This document shows, in pieces, positions 22,817 to 31,279 of a stretch of 64,000 nucleotides of DNA (position 1 is the stretch's first letter; every line of letters starts with the position of its first letter). This stretch comes from an uncultured Bacteroidales bacterium. GTDB taxonomy: Bacteria > Bacteroidota > Bacteroidia > Bacteroidales > Bacteroidaceae. Position numbers and translations under genes: made by a program. The DNA is taken from positions 9,164-73,163 of the forward strand of contig CALKIW010000120.1 of NCBI GenBank assembly GCA_937995875.1, in the 5' to 3' direction. A model generated the notes under the pieces. The model ran no database searches, was not told the origin of the DNA, and saw only the letters and a program-made list of their open reading frames with translations.

Positions 22817-23941
22817 TTAGAGCTTGTCGTGTGTCAGCAATTTCTCACATGCTATGCGTTCTACCTTTCGTCCTCCGTGATCGTAATAGCACAGTCCACA
22901 CCGTGTGAATCCGAGACTATCAATGAGGTGTAGCATCTCCACGTTGTCATAGTTGGTGTCGATGCGAATGCTTCCGAACTGTTGTTTCCGACAGATCCGT
23001 TCGGCTTCTGTAAACAGCAGACGCGCCAATCCCTTCCCATGATAGGCGTCTGCAATGGCAATACGATGCATGGTGGCGTAGGGCTGATTGCTGAGCCATT
23101 TCCCTTTCAGCTGCTCGTAGGAGGGCTCTCCGTCAAAGCTCACAGCGGTATATCCGGCTATTTCGCCGTTCAATTTCATTACATATCCATTTCCTTGTTC
23201 AATGTCGTGGGCAATATGCTCACGTGGAGGATAGTTTTCGTCCCATTGATGGCGACCCTTCCTTGCCATGTCAAGAGCTGCCTGATGCACAATATTCCAT
23301 ATTTCGGTCTCATCGTCTGGCGTTGCCTGCTCAAATGTATAGGGCAGAAGCAATGGCTCCAACTCATGCAATAATTGACGGGTGTTTTCATAAACGATGC
23401 CATACATACCCACAGCTTTTGCCCCCTCAATGTTTTCGGGTTTGTCGTCTAAGAACACACATTCGTCTGCCTGTACGTTGAATTTGTGCAGGAAAGTATG
23501 ATAAATTTCAGCGTCGGGCTTCAGTTGAAACACATCTTTGGAGATAACATATCCATCCAAGAGTTCAAAGATGTCAAACTTCTCCATCACATCGTTCACC
23601 CTCGACGACCAGTTGGACAGTCCGAGCAGTCTATACCCGCGTTTCTTAAAGTCGAGCATCGACTCCCTGATGCCCTCACTTTCATGCGTGAAGATGTCTG
23701 CATAATGCTTGTCGAAAGCGTCGAGGGCTTCGCGATATTCCGGCCAAAGACGTTTTTGCTGTTCAAAAAAATAGGCCGGCTCATGTACGCCCCGATCCAT
23801 TTCGTTGTTCAGCTCACTTGTAAATACCTTATTTAGAAACCACCGGGCTTTTTCGCTGCTTCCTAACAGTTGTGTGAAGAATCTCATGAAATCGTACTGT
23901 ACGAGTACGCCTCCGAAGTCGTAAACTATATTTTTAATCAT
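22817..23941 (-). CDS. HAD hydrolase-GNAT acetyltransferase fusion protein
   Basis: The protein has 374 residues from the ATG at 23941 (MIKNIVYDFGGVLVQYD), chosen because the HAD nucleophile motif DFGGVL must be near the start. Residues 1-205 are a haloacid dehalogenase-like phosphatase of the YihX/epoxide-hydrolase-like subgroup: LLGLSNWSSR (motif II), KPDAEIYHTFL with the motif III Lys, and CVFLDDKPENIEGAKAVGM (motif IV). Residues about 212-374 are a GNAT N-acetyltransferase: VMKLNGEIAGYTAV, then MHRIAIADAYHGKGLARLLF (acetyl-CoA loop H-G-K-G-L-A) and a C-terminal LIDSLGFTRCG. Both domains look intact. Neither substrate can be read from the sequence. It is monocistronic, between the FMN reductase unit and eno. 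Confidence 0.85.
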   Translation of the reverse strand: MIKNIVYDFGGVLVQYDFMRFFTQLLGSSEKARWFLNKVFTSELNNEMDRGVHEPAYFFEQQKRLWPEYREALDAFDKHYADIFTHESEGIRESMLDFKKRGYRLLGLSNWSSRVNDVMEKFDIFELLDGYVISKDVFQLKPDAEIYHTFLHKFNVQADECVFLDDKPENIEGAKAVGMYGIVYENTRQLLHELEPLLLPYTFEQATPDDETEIWNIVHQAALDMARKGRHQWDENYPPREHIAHDIEQGNGYVMKLNGEIAGYTAVSFDGEPSYEQLKGKWLSNQPYATMHRIAIADAYHGKGLARLLFTEAERICRKQQFGSIRIDTNYDNVEMLHLIDSLGFTRCGLCYYDHGGRKVERIACEKLLTHDKL

Positions 23942-23968
23942 AATGAATATGGTGGTTTGTTGTAGAGA

Positions 23969-23999
23969 CAAAGATACGAATTTATGACGATGTAACCAA
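23969..23999 (-). promoter_or_regulatory. Promoter of the HAD-GNAT gene, overlapping the eno terminator tail
   Basis: On the minus strand TTG (23997-23999), a 20-nt spacer and TATCTTTG (23969-23976). The -33 T run is the same T tract that ends the eno terminator hairpin. Confidence 0.75.
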
Positions 24000-24000
24000 A

Positions 24001-24034
24001 AAAGGACACACCTCATTTCTGAGATATGTCCTTT
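24001..24034 (-). terminator. Intrinsic terminator of eno
   Basis: AAAGGACA (24001-24008) pairs with TGTCCTTT (24027-24034), with an inner CTCA/TGAG stem. On the minus strand it is followed by TTTTGG, so the stem's own T-rich arm runs on as a T tract. Confidence 0.8.
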
Positions 24035-24060
24035 GTATAGAGAATGTAATTATTTCGAAA

Positions 24061-25368
24061 TTACTTCAGTTTCTTATAGCCGTATTTAGCAGAGCAGCAG
24101 AGTTCCTCCTCAATGCGGATGAGCTGGTTGTACTTGGCCATACGGTCTGTGCGGCTCATAGAACCGGTCTTGATTTGGCCGGAGTTTGTAGCCACTGCGA
24201 TGTCGGCAATCGTGGTGTCTTCTGTCTCGCCGGAACGGTGAGAGGTAACGGTGGTGTAACCGTGACGATGAGCCATCTCGATAGCCTCAAGTGTTTCGGT
24301 CAGCGAGCCAATCTGGTTTACCTTGATAAGGATAGAGTTGGCAGCTCCCATCTTGATTCCCTTCTCCAAGAATTTCACGTTGGTTACGAACAGGTCGTCG
24401 CCTACCAGCTGGCAGCGGTCGCCAATCTTGGCGGTGAGCTTGGCCCAGTTTTCCCAGTCGTTCTCATCGAGACCGTCCTCAATAGAGTCGATAGGATATT
24501 TGGTGATGAGCTCCTCAAGATAAGCAATCTGCTCGTCGGCAGTGAGCTTCTTTCCGTTGGGATCCTTAGGCATACCGTCTTTCAGCTTGCTGTAGTCGTA
24601 GAACCACTCGCCGTTTTCTTGTACTGCGAACTCAGAAGCTGCGCAGTCCATAGCAATTTTCACATCTTTGCCGGGCTCGTAGCCTGCGTCTTTCACAGCC
24701 TGAATGATAGAGTCGAGAGCGTCTTCGATGCCGTCGAACTTAGGAGCAAAACCTCCCTCGTCGCCCACAGCGGTAGACAGACCACGCTTTTTCAGGTTCT
24801 TCTGCAGTGTGTGGAACACCTCAGCACCCATGCGCAGAGCCTCGCGGAGCGAAGGAGCGCCTACGGGACGAATCATGAACTCTTGGAATGCGATAGGAGC
24901 ATCGGAGTGCGCGCCACCGTTGATGATGTTCATCATCGGCACGGGCATGGTGTATGTATTGGCGCCACCAATGTAGCGGTAAAGTGGGATGTTCAGGGCT
25001 TTAGCAGCAGTCTGAGCCACAGCCAGAGAAACACCGAGTATGGCGTTTGCACCAAGCTTGCTCTTGGTAGGCGTGCCGTCAAGTTCGAGCATCTTGTAGT
25101 CGATTTTGCGCTGATCCAGTACGCAGCAACCTTTCAGAGCCGGATCGATGATGTTGTTGACATTTTCAACAGCCTTCAAAACACCCTTGCCGCCGAAACG
25201 GTTTTTGTCGCCGTCGCGAAGCTCAAGAGCCTCGTTCTCACCGGTAGAAGCGCCGGAGGGCACAGAGGCACGACCCATTACGCCGTTCTCCAATGTTACT
25301 TCAACTTCTACTGTAGGATTACCACGTGAGTCGATAATCTCACGAGCGTGTACTTTTTCAATTTTCAT
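24061..25368 (-). CDS. eno: Enolase
   Basis: The protein has 435 residues from the ATG at 25368 (MKIEKVHAREIIDSRGNPTV); the ORF runs another 47 codons upstream through the promoter without similarity. It interconverts 2-phosphoglycerate and phosphoenolpyruvate. Seen: the N-terminal REIIDSRGNPTVEVEV, SGASTGENEALELRDGD, the HSDAPIAFQEFMI loop, VGDEGGFAPKF (catalytic Glu), Mg ligands in IAMDCAASEF, IEDGLDENDW and GDDLFVTN, and the C-terminal signature ILIKVNQIGSLTETLEA with SHRSGETEDT. The length is normal. It is transcribed alone. Confidence 0.98.
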   Translation of the reverse strand: MKIEKVHAREIIDSRGNPTVEVEVTLENGVMGRASVPSGASTGENEALELRDGDKNRFGGKGVLKAVENVNNIIDPALKGCCVLDQRKIDYKMLELDGTPTKSKLGANAILGVSLAVAQTAAKALNIPLYRYIGGANTYTMPVPMMNIINGGAHSDAPIAFQEFMIRPVGAPSLREALRMGAEVFHTLQKNLKKRGLSTAVGDEGGFAPKFDGIEDALDSIIQAVKDAGYEPGKDVKIAMDCAASEFAVQENGEWFYDYSKLKDGMPKDPNGKKLTADEQIAYLEELITKYPIDSIEDGLDENDWENWAKLTAKIGDRCQLVGDDLFVTNVKFLEKGIKMGAANSILIKVNQIGSLTETLEAIEMAHRHGYTTVTSHRSGETEDTTIADIAVATNSGQIKTGSMSRTDRMAKYNQLIRIEEELCCSAKYGYKKLK

Positions 25369-25432
25369 CGTTTTACCTTTTATAATATTAAATGAATAAA
25401 ATGTTTTCTTATTAGATTGATACAAAGTTACT

Positions 25433-25440
25433 ACCATTAT
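25433..25440 (-). promoter_or_regulatory. Promoter -7 box of eno
   Basis: TAACTTTG on the minus strand, 64 bases upstream of the eno ATG, is an exact TAnnTTTG match. The -33 region is AT-rich without a clear TTTG. Confidence 0.6.
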
Positions 25441-25597
25441 TTGAAACCTCCAATTTTTAAATGCATTTATTTGTCTGTTTTTGATTTTTTTATGTTTCAT
25501 TCGGAACAAGTCTTCGGGGCTTCGTCTTGGAGGTTGCGTTTGGGTGAAAAAATAGGCGATGACTATACAAAACGTGACAATTCACATAATAAAATTG

Positions 25598-25605
25598 TAT
25601 CTTTG
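25598..25605 (+). promoter_or_regulatory. Promoter -7 box of the Y-family polymerase unit
   Basis: TATCTTTG lies 17 bases upstream of the ATG at 25623, giving a very short leader. No LexA-like operator was recognised. Confidence 0.6.
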
Positions 25606-25622
25606 CACATAGACAACCGACG

Positions 25623-27137
25623 ATGATGACCCAACAGCGCACCTATATAGCCATTGACCTCAAGTCGTTCTATGCCTCTGTGGAGTGTGTGGAACGGGGG
25701 CTTGACCCGCTCACCACCAATCTTGTGGTGGCCGATGAGAGCCGCACGGAGAAGACCATCTGCCTGGCGGTGTCGCCTTCGCTCAAAGCCTACGGCATCA
25801 GTGGGCGCGCCCGTTTGTTTGAGGTGGTGCAGCGGTTGCGCGAGGTGAATTATGAGCGTCGGCAACGCGTGCAGGGCCATGTGCTGACGGGCAAGTCGGC
25901 TTCCGACCCGAAACTCAAGGCCAACCCCCAGCTTGAAGTCGATTATATCGTCGCCATGCCGCGCATGGCCCATTATATCCGGTATAGCACGCGCATCTAT
26001 CAGATATATATGAGGTATGTCGCCCCGGAAGATATGCACGTGTATTCCATTGATGAGGTGTTTTTTGATGTCACCAATTATCTGTCGCTCTACAAGATGT
26101 CGGCCCACGAGTTGGCCATGACGATGGTGCGTGCCGTGCTCCGCGAGACGGGCATCACGGCTACGGCCGGCATAGGCACCAACCTTTATCTGGCAAAGAT
26201 AGCGATGGATATTGTGGCCAAACACATGGCGGCCGATGCCGACGGCGTGCGCGTTGCCGAACTCGACGAACTGTCTTATCGGCGCCAACTCTGGAATCAC
26301 GAGCCTCTCACCGACTTCTGGCGTGTGGGGCGGGGGATTGCCGGACGGCTTGAGCCGTATGGCATCAAGACGATGGGGCAGATTGCCCGCTGCTCCATTG
26401 AGAACGAGGAGTTGCTCTATAAACTTTTCGGCGTCAATGCCGAACTGCTCATTGATCATGCGTGGGGGTGGGAGCCGTGCACCATCGAGGCCATAAAAGC
26501 CTATAAACCTGAGGTGAACTCACTGAGCAGCGGCCAAGTGTTGCAGGAGCCTTACACATTCAGCAAAGCACGGGTAGTGGCCAAAGAGATGGCCGATGCT
26601 ATGGCGCTCGACCTTGTAGATAAGCATCTCGTGACCGACCAGATTGTGCTCACCGTAGGCTACGACATACAGAGCCTGACCGACCCTGCCATCAGCGCCA
26701 AATACGACGGTCCTGTGACGACCGACCACTATGGGCGAAGGGTGCCCAAATATGCGCATGGCACGGCGCGTCTGGGTTTCCACCACGCTTCGTCGAAGCT
26801 CATCACTGAAGCCGTGACCCGGATTTTCGACAAAATCGTAGACTCCAACTTGCTCATACGACGGCTGAATTTGGTGGCCGACCACGTGATAGATGAGGAC
26901 AAGGCACGGCAGCAACCCAAGTCGCCCGTGCAGTTGGATATGTTTACCGACTATGAGGCCCTTCGCAGGGAGAAGCAGAAAATGCGCGACAATCTGGACA
27001 AGGAGCGCCGAATGCAGAAAACATTGTTGGACATTAAAAAGAAATTCGGCAAAAATGCCATCCTTAAAGGCCTCGATTTCGAGGAGGGTGCCACCACGCG
27101 AAGCCGTAACGACCAGATAGGCGGACATAAGGCGTGA
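25623..27137 (+). CDS. Y-family (UmuC/DinB-like) translesion DNA polymerase
   Basis: The protein has 504 residues. Catalytic palm: the first metal-site motif AIDLKSFYASVECVERG near residue 10 and the SIDEVFFDV acidic pair near 140 (the family's S-x-D-E). Thumb/helix-hairpin-helix: about 230-290 (RVGRGIAGRLEPYGIKTMGQIAR). Little finger: about 300-420. Near 440 a beta-clamp binding peptide, PVQLDMFTD, is clear, and the C-terminal tail is basic and helical. It copies past damaged bases at low fidelity. Compared with E. coli UmuC (422 aa) or DinB (351 aa) it has a long C-terminal tail, as in the YqjW/UvrX-like group of Firmicutes and Bacteroidota. A YolD-like small protein gene lies 36 bases downstream, a pairing also known for that group. 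Confidence 0.9.
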   Translation: MMTQQRTYIAIDLKSFYASVECVERGLDPLTTNLVVADESRTEKTICLAVSPSLKAYGISGRARLFEVVQRLREVNYERRQRVQGHVLTGKSASDPKLKANPQLEVDYIVAMPRMAHYIRYSTRIYQIYMRYVAPEDMHVYSIDEVFFDVTNYLSLYKMSAHELAMTMVRAVLRETGITATAGIGTNLYLAKIAMDIVAKHMAADADGVRVAELDELSYRRQLWNHEPLTDFWRVGRGIAGRLEPYGIKTMGQIARCSIENEELLYKLFGVNAELLIDHAWGWEPCTIEAIKAYKPEVNSLSSGQVLQEPYTFSKARVVAKEMADAMALDLVDKHLVTDQIVLTVGYDIQSLTDPAISAKYDGPVTTDHYGRRVPKYAHGTARLGFHHASSKLITEAVTRIFDKIVDSNLLIRRLNLVADHVIDEDKARQQPKSPVQLDMFTDYEALRREKQKMRDNLDKERRMQKTLLDIKKKFGKNAILKGLDFEEGATTRSRNDQIGGHKA

Positions 27138-27173
27138 GGGCAAGGATGATATATCTTATATAGTATATCACAC

Positions 27174-27587
27174 ATGATGGATCTCAACTACGACGACATT
27201 ATCAATCTTCCCCATCACGTTTCCAAGCGTCATCCGCAGATGCCTATGTATAAGCGGGCGGCCCAGTTTGCACCGTTTGCCGCGCTCACGGGACACGAGG
27301 CAGCTATTCGTGAGGCTGCAAGGACAACGCAGGAGTTTAGGGAGCCGGCTGCCGACCGACTGGAAATTCTCAACCGCAGGATGGCGGAGCTTAGGTCAAG
27401 GCTTGCGGAGCAGCCACAGATCGTCGTGACCTATTTTCAGCCTGACAGTCGTAAGGCAGGCGGTCGGTATGTCAAGGTGACGGGACGGTTGCTGAAAATT
27501 CTTGAATACGAACAGTTGTTGGAGGTGGGCACATCGGAGGACAAACTGCGCATCCCTTTTCGATATGTGGTGGATTTGGAGGAGTAG
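27174..27587 (+). CDS. YolD-like small protein, partner of the Y-family polymerase
   Basis: The protein has 137 residues. It starts (27174, or the next codon at 27177) MDLNYDDIINLPHHVSKRHP, then MYKRAAQFAPFAALTGHEAA, which fits the YolD-like family (a D-I-I-x-L-P-H-x-x-S, then R-A-A-Q-F-x-P-F-A-A-L motif). YolD-like proteins are small, often encoded beside UmuC-type polymerases, and have been proposed to act as UmuD-like partners; their biochemical role is not settled as far as I know. It has a helical, Arg/Glu-rich middle and a C-terminal beta-rich half. It is the second gene of the operon. Confidence 0.75.
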   Translation: MMDLNYDDIINLPHHVSKRHPQMPMYKRAAQFAPFAALTGHEAAIREAARTTQEFREPAADRLEILNRRMAELRSRLAEQPQIVVTYFQPDSRKAGGRYVKVTGRLLKILEYEQLLEVGTSEDKLRIPFRYVVDLEE

Positions 27588-27664
27588 CCATGCGAGGCGC
27601 CAGATTTGGCAACGGCGGAGACTGTTGCAGAGTGGTCGTATGCGGGCAGGCAGAATATCATGAT

Positions 27665-28045
27665 GTGTCAAGAAAACTTCACTATAAAACGGTGTGCATT
27701 TTTGTTTGTTCCAGCACATCAATTCCGGTTTTTTGTAAACAATTCTTTATTGGGAGAATGAGAAAACCAATGGGGAGTTGCGGTTGGGTTTCAACGGTGC
27801 TGCGATAAAGCCCTAATGACCGTGCGACTAAGCCTTCACCGCGCAGCGATGAAGGCTCAACCGCACTGCCGTTACATAGTCAATCGCATGGGTTTGGGTC
27901 GCGGATAAATGTGGGAAAAGACGCGTTTATTTGTATTCCGTTGATAGTCAAGGGATTGGTAAAGTGCGCCAAATTTCGCGTATATTGCGCGTTCCTATTT
28001 TCGTTTTCAAATACGCGAATTTTAAGCGCCCTTTTGTCAGGTTGT
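27665..28045 (+). repeat. Intergenic 380-bp element, copy 3
   Basis: It lies in the gene-free stretch 27588-28152 between convergent genes. Left end: GTCAAGAAAACTTCACT. The central array (about 27778-27875) has 22-23-nt period: GCGGTTGGGTTTC, GCCCTAATGACCG, GCCTTCACCGCG, GGCTCAACCGCACTG. The right part has CCAAATTTCGCGTATAT, later CAAATACGCGAATTTTAAG, and ends CGCCCTTTTGTCAGG. This is the best preserved copy and the one I used as reference. No coding signal was seen. Confidence 0.8.
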
Positions 28046-28152
28046 TTCAAAACTTTATGGGCGTTGCCCACAGGCGTCCGCCAGTGGGGAGAGCGCGCTG
28101 CGACCGAGCGCACAGGATGTGCTCACGAACACAAAATATACAGCCGCGATGG

Positions 28153-28668
28153 TCAGGGAATGGCTTTGCTCGACAAGAGTTTGAGGTATTCGCTTTCAAA
28201 GTTTGGGGTAAACACGCCCTTCCCCATGTTGCGCAGGAGTTTGGGCTGGGACCAGAAACGTCCGCCGTCCAACTCGTGGCTGTTGGGTATCACGGGCCCG
28301 TCGTAGACGGTGGAGAAAACCCACACCAGTTCGCGCTCGCGCTTGCTGTCGAACACATAATGCATGAGGAATCGCGGCGTGTAGTCGGTCACGCCGAGTT
28401 CTTCGCTCACCTCGCGTCGCAGGGCCTGTTCCACGGTTTCGCCATAGTCCATGTGTCCACCGCAGGCCGTGTCCCATTTGCCCGGCTGAATGTCTTTCCA
28501 TTCGGGTCGGCGCTGCAGGTAAAGCTCGCCTTTGCTGTTGAACAGATGGAGATGCACGACGGGGTGCAGCACGCGGCTGCCGTCGTGGGCTTTGCCGCGT
28601 GTGGTTTGTCCTAACACGTTGCCGTCTGCATCGACTATGGGAAACAGTTCTTCGGAATCGTCGGTCAT
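28153..28668 (-). CDS. Nudix hydrolase, coupled to ispE
   Basis: The protein has 171 residues from the ATG at 28668, whose first bases overlap the ispE stop (ATGA). The Nudix box is complete: GHMDYGETVEQALRREVSEE followed by LG (G-x5-E-x7-RE-x2-EE-x-G), around residues 78-100. The rest resembles the YfcD/IPP-isomerase-like subgroup (HPVVHLHLFNSKGELYLQRR, then KWDTACGGH). It would hydrolyse or isomerise a nucleoside-diphosphate-linked or prenyl diphosphate substrate. Coupling to ispE makes a link to isoprenoid intermediates tempting, but type 1 IDI motifs (the Cys and the W-C-x-x-H pattern) are not evident, so I leave the substrate open. Confidence 0.85.
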   Translation of the reverse strand: MTDDSEELFPIVDADGNVLGQTTRGKAHDGSRVLHPVVHLHLFNSKGELYLQRRPEWKDIQPGKWDTACGGHMDYGETVEQALRREVSEELGVTDYTPRFLMHYVFDSKRERELVWVFSTVYDGPVIPNSHELDGGRFWSQPKLLRNMGKGVFTPNFESEYLKLLSSKAIP

Positions 28669-29507
28669 TGGAGCTTTCCGCAAAAAGTGTAACAATCGCT
28701 GAACGTTTCTGCCAACTGTTGAGGCGCGCTTCTGAAAATGCCGAAGACGGCGCTGCCGCTGCCGCTCATCTGTGCATATACGGCACCGAGCTCGTAGAGG
28801 CGGCGCTTGATGTCGGCCAGCTGCGGATGGGCTTCGAAAACAGGAAGCTCAAAGTCGTTTTTCAGTTCGTTTTTCCATGTTTCTATGGGCTGCCTCACGA
28901 TGTCACGACAGTTCTTCTCAGGCTTGCGACACGCGATGCGGGCATAGGCTTCGCGGGTGGAGACGGCAATGTCGGGCTTCACCACACCTATATGATAATC
29001 GCGAAGATTTCCTTGTGGGCCGTCAGCCGGCTCTAAAATTTCGCCCCGTCCCGTTGCATACGCCGGCTCGGCGGTGATGAAGAACGGACAGTCGGAGCCG
29101 AGACGGGCAGCATATCGCTCCATCTCGGCAATGCCGATGTTGAGCCGGAAACGCTCATCGAGCAGACGAATCATGAAGGCACCGTCGGCCGAGCCGCCTC
29201 CCAATCCCGCCTGTGAGGGAATTCGTTTCACCAGATGGGTATGGATGCGGGGCAGGGCAAAATCGCGGGCCAGCAGATGATAGGCCTTGACCACGAGATT
29301 GTCTTGCTCGTCACAGTCTACGGCATTACCCGTTACTTTGAGGTCGCATGGCGTTTCGGAAGGAAAGTCAGCGTCCATGAGTTTGATTTCAAGCGCATCG
29401 GTCAGCGGTATGGGATAAAACACGGTTTCGAGATTGTGATACCCGTCTTCGCGCTTGGAAATGATGTTGAGTCCCAAGTTTATTTTAGCACAGGGAAATA
29501 TGAGCAT
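28665..29507 (-). CDS. ispE: 4-diphosphocytidyl-2-C-methyl-D-erythritol kinase
   Basis: The protein has 280 residues and belongs to the GHMP kinases. It phosphorylates CDP-methylerythritol in the MEP route to isoprenoids. Seen: PCAKINLGLNIISKREDGYH at the N-terminus (the catalytic Lys and the D-G-Y-H signature), the ATP loop SQAGLGGGSADGAF near residue 95, LGSDCPFFI near 140, and the C-terminal MSGSGSAVFGIF. The length is normal. Its stop overlaps the start of the Nudix gene. It is divergent from dnaB, with about 125 bases between the start codons. Confidence 0.96.
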   Translation of the reverse strand: MLIFPCAKINLGLNIISKREDGYHNLETVFYPIPLTDALEIKLMDADFPSETPCDLKVTGNAVDCDEQDNLVVKAYHLLARDFALPRIHTHLVKRIPSQAGLGGGSADGAFMIRLLDERFRLNIGIAEMERYAARLGSDCPFFITAEPAYATGRGEILEPADGPQGNLRDYHIGVVKPDIAVSTREAYARIACRKPEKNCRDIVRQPIETWKNELKNDFELPVFEAHPQLADIKRRLYELGAVYAQMSGSGSAVFGIFRSAPQQLAETFSDCYTFCGKLQ

Positions 29508-29529
29508 AGCATAGATGTATTAGTTATTG

Positions 29530-29537
29530 CAAATGTA
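29530..29537 (-). promoter_or_regulatory. Promoter -7 box of ispE-Nudix
   Basis: TACATTTG on the minus strand lies 22 bases before the ispE ATG. Confidence 0.55.
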
Positions 29538-29610
29538 ATGAAAAATTAGGTACTTTGGCGCGATAATCAGTTTTTTTTGACGATTAAAGCCAACATTGAA
29601 GTATTTTTAG

Positions 29611-29618
29611 TAAATTTG
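29611..29618 (+). promoter_or_regulatory. Promoter -7 box of dnaB
   Basis: TAAATTTG lies 14 bases before the first dnaB ATG, so the leader is very short. Confidence 0.55.
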
Positions 29619-29632
29619 CGGTTACAACCATA

Positions 29633-31150
29633 ATGATTATGTCGGAAACCAAAAAAACAAATTATAAGGGCAGTGCGCGCAACAAGACCTCTGCTCCCAT
29701 AGACCCCACATACGCCCACATGCAGCCTCAGGCGGTGGATGTGGAAAAAGTGGTGCTGGGTGCCTTGATGATAGACAAGGACGCATTCTCGGTGATTGCT
29801 GAGATTATCCGTCCCGAAACGTTCTATGAGCCCAGCCATCAGAAGATATATACTGCCATTCAGACACTGAATATCAACGAGAGTCCGGTGGACATCATGA
29901 CAGTGACCAACGAACTGCAGAAGGAGGGAACGCTCGACGATGTGGGCGGTGCTCCTTATGTGGTAGACCTTGCATCGCAGGTGGCCTCGTCGGCACATAT
30001 TGAATATCATGCCAAGATATTGCAGCAAAAGTATCTTGCCCGCCAGCTCATCTCGTTTGCCAGTGTTATCGAGACTAAGGCTTTTGACGCTACGGTGGAC
30101 GTAGATGAACTGATGCAGGAAGCCGAAGGCAACCTTTTCGAACTGTCGCAGAAGAATATGCGGCAGGAGTACACGCAGATCGACCCGGTGATTCGGCAGG
30201 CGGTGGACATTCTCCAGAAAGCGTCGGCCAATTCCGACGGACTGACGGGCATTCCTTCCGGCTTCACCAAGTTGGACGACATGACCTCCGGATGGCAGAA
30301 GAGTGACCTGATCATCATTGCCGGACGCCCTGCGATGGGTAAGACTTCGTTTGCCCTTTCCATCGCCAAAAACATTGCTGTGGACTATCATGAACCTATC
30401 GCGTTCTTCTCGTTGGAGATGAACAATGTGCAGCTGGTCAATCGGTTGATTTCGAATGTGTGCGAGATAGAGGGCAAGAAGATTATGAACGGACAACTTG
30501 CACGCGACGAATGGGAACGGCTGGACAAGAACTTGGCCAAACTGACCGGAGCACCTATTTATATAGACGACACGCCGGGAATGTCTATCTTTGAGCTTCG
30601 CACTAAGGCCCGACGCCTCGTCAGAGAAAAGGGTGTGAAGGCAATCATGATTGACTATTTGCAGCTGATGAACGCTACCGGTATGCGTTTCGGCAACCGT
30701 CAGGAGGAGGTTTCGACCATATCGCGCTCGCTGAAGGGCTTGGCGAAAGAGTTGGATATTCCTATTCTGGCCCTGTCACAGCTGAATCGTACGGTGGAAA
30801 ACCGTGAGGGGCTGGAGGGAAAGCGCCCGCAGCTGAGCGACCTCCGCGAGTCGGGAGCCATCGAGCAGGATGCCGACATGGTGATGTTTGTTCATCGTCC
30901 GGAATACTATCATCTGTTGGAGGATGAGAAGGGTAACGACCTCAGAGGCAAGGCACAGATTATCATTGCCAAGCATCGTAAGGGTGCAACAGGCGATGTG
31001 TTGCTGTCTTTCCAAGGACAGTACACGCGTTTTGCCAATCCGGAGGATGCCATGCTCTCTCCGTTGCCTTCTGCCCTTGGGGGAGGAGAGATTGTCGGCT
31101 CGCGCATGAATCAGGATGATGATGATCCGTTCGGCGGTGTGCCATTCTAA
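29633..31150 (+). CDS. dnaB: Replicative DNA helicase
   Basis: The protein has 505 residues (a second ATG two codons on is equally possible). This hexameric helicase unwinds DNA at the replication fork. N-terminal domain, about 35-135: VEKVVLGALMIDKDAFSVI. Linker helix, about 150-195. RecA-like C-terminal domain, about 205-470, with Walker A IIAGRPAMGKTSFALSIA, Walker B MIDYLQLM, the ALSQLNRTVENR loop (H4), and the arginine-finger region MFVHRPEYY. No intein is present. The C-terminal tail is acidic (DQDDDDPFGG-like). It is monocistronic; 70 AT-rich bases separate it from the leu promoter and no clear terminator is visible. Confidence 0.97.
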   Translation: MIMSETKKTNYKGSARNKTSAPIDPTYAHMQPQAVDVEKVVLGALMIDKDAFSVIAEIIRPETFYEPSHQKIYTAIQTLNINESPVDIMTVTNELQKEGTLDDVGGAPYVVDLASQVASSAHIEYHAKILQQKYLARQLISFASVIETKAFDATVDVDELMQEAEGNLFELSQKNMRQEYTQIDPVIRQAVDILQKASANSDGLTGIPSGFTKLDDMTSGWQKSDLIIIAGRPAMGKTSFALSIAKNIAVDYHEPIAFFSLEMNNVQLVNRLISNVCEIEGKKIMNGQLARDEWERLDKNLAKLTGAPIYIDDTPGMSIFELRTKARRLVREKGVKAIMIDYLQLMNATGMRFGNRQEEVSTISRSLKGLAKELDIPILALSQLNRTVENREGLEGKRPQLSDLRESGAIEQDADMVMFVHRPEYYHLLEDEKGNDLRGKAQIIIAKHRKGATGDVLLSFQGQYTRFANPEDAMLSPLPSALGGGEIVGSRMNQDDDDPFGGVPF

Positions 31151-31222
31151 AGCGCATTTTAAATAAATGTGAGCCAAATACTGTTGTTTTAAAAGAAAAG
31201 CAGATAAAAAAGTAATAAATTG

Positions 31223-31254
31223 TTTGCTGGTGTTGTGTAAATGTATTATCTTTG
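31223..31254 (+). promoter_or_regulatory. Promoter of the leu operon
   Basis: TTTG (31223-31226), exactly 20 nt, TATCTTTG (31247-31254): one of the best promoter matches in the window. The predicted transcript starts about 20 bases before the leader peptide ATG. Confidence 0.85.
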
Positions 31255-31279
31255 CACTCAAATTAATAAACAGAACAAG

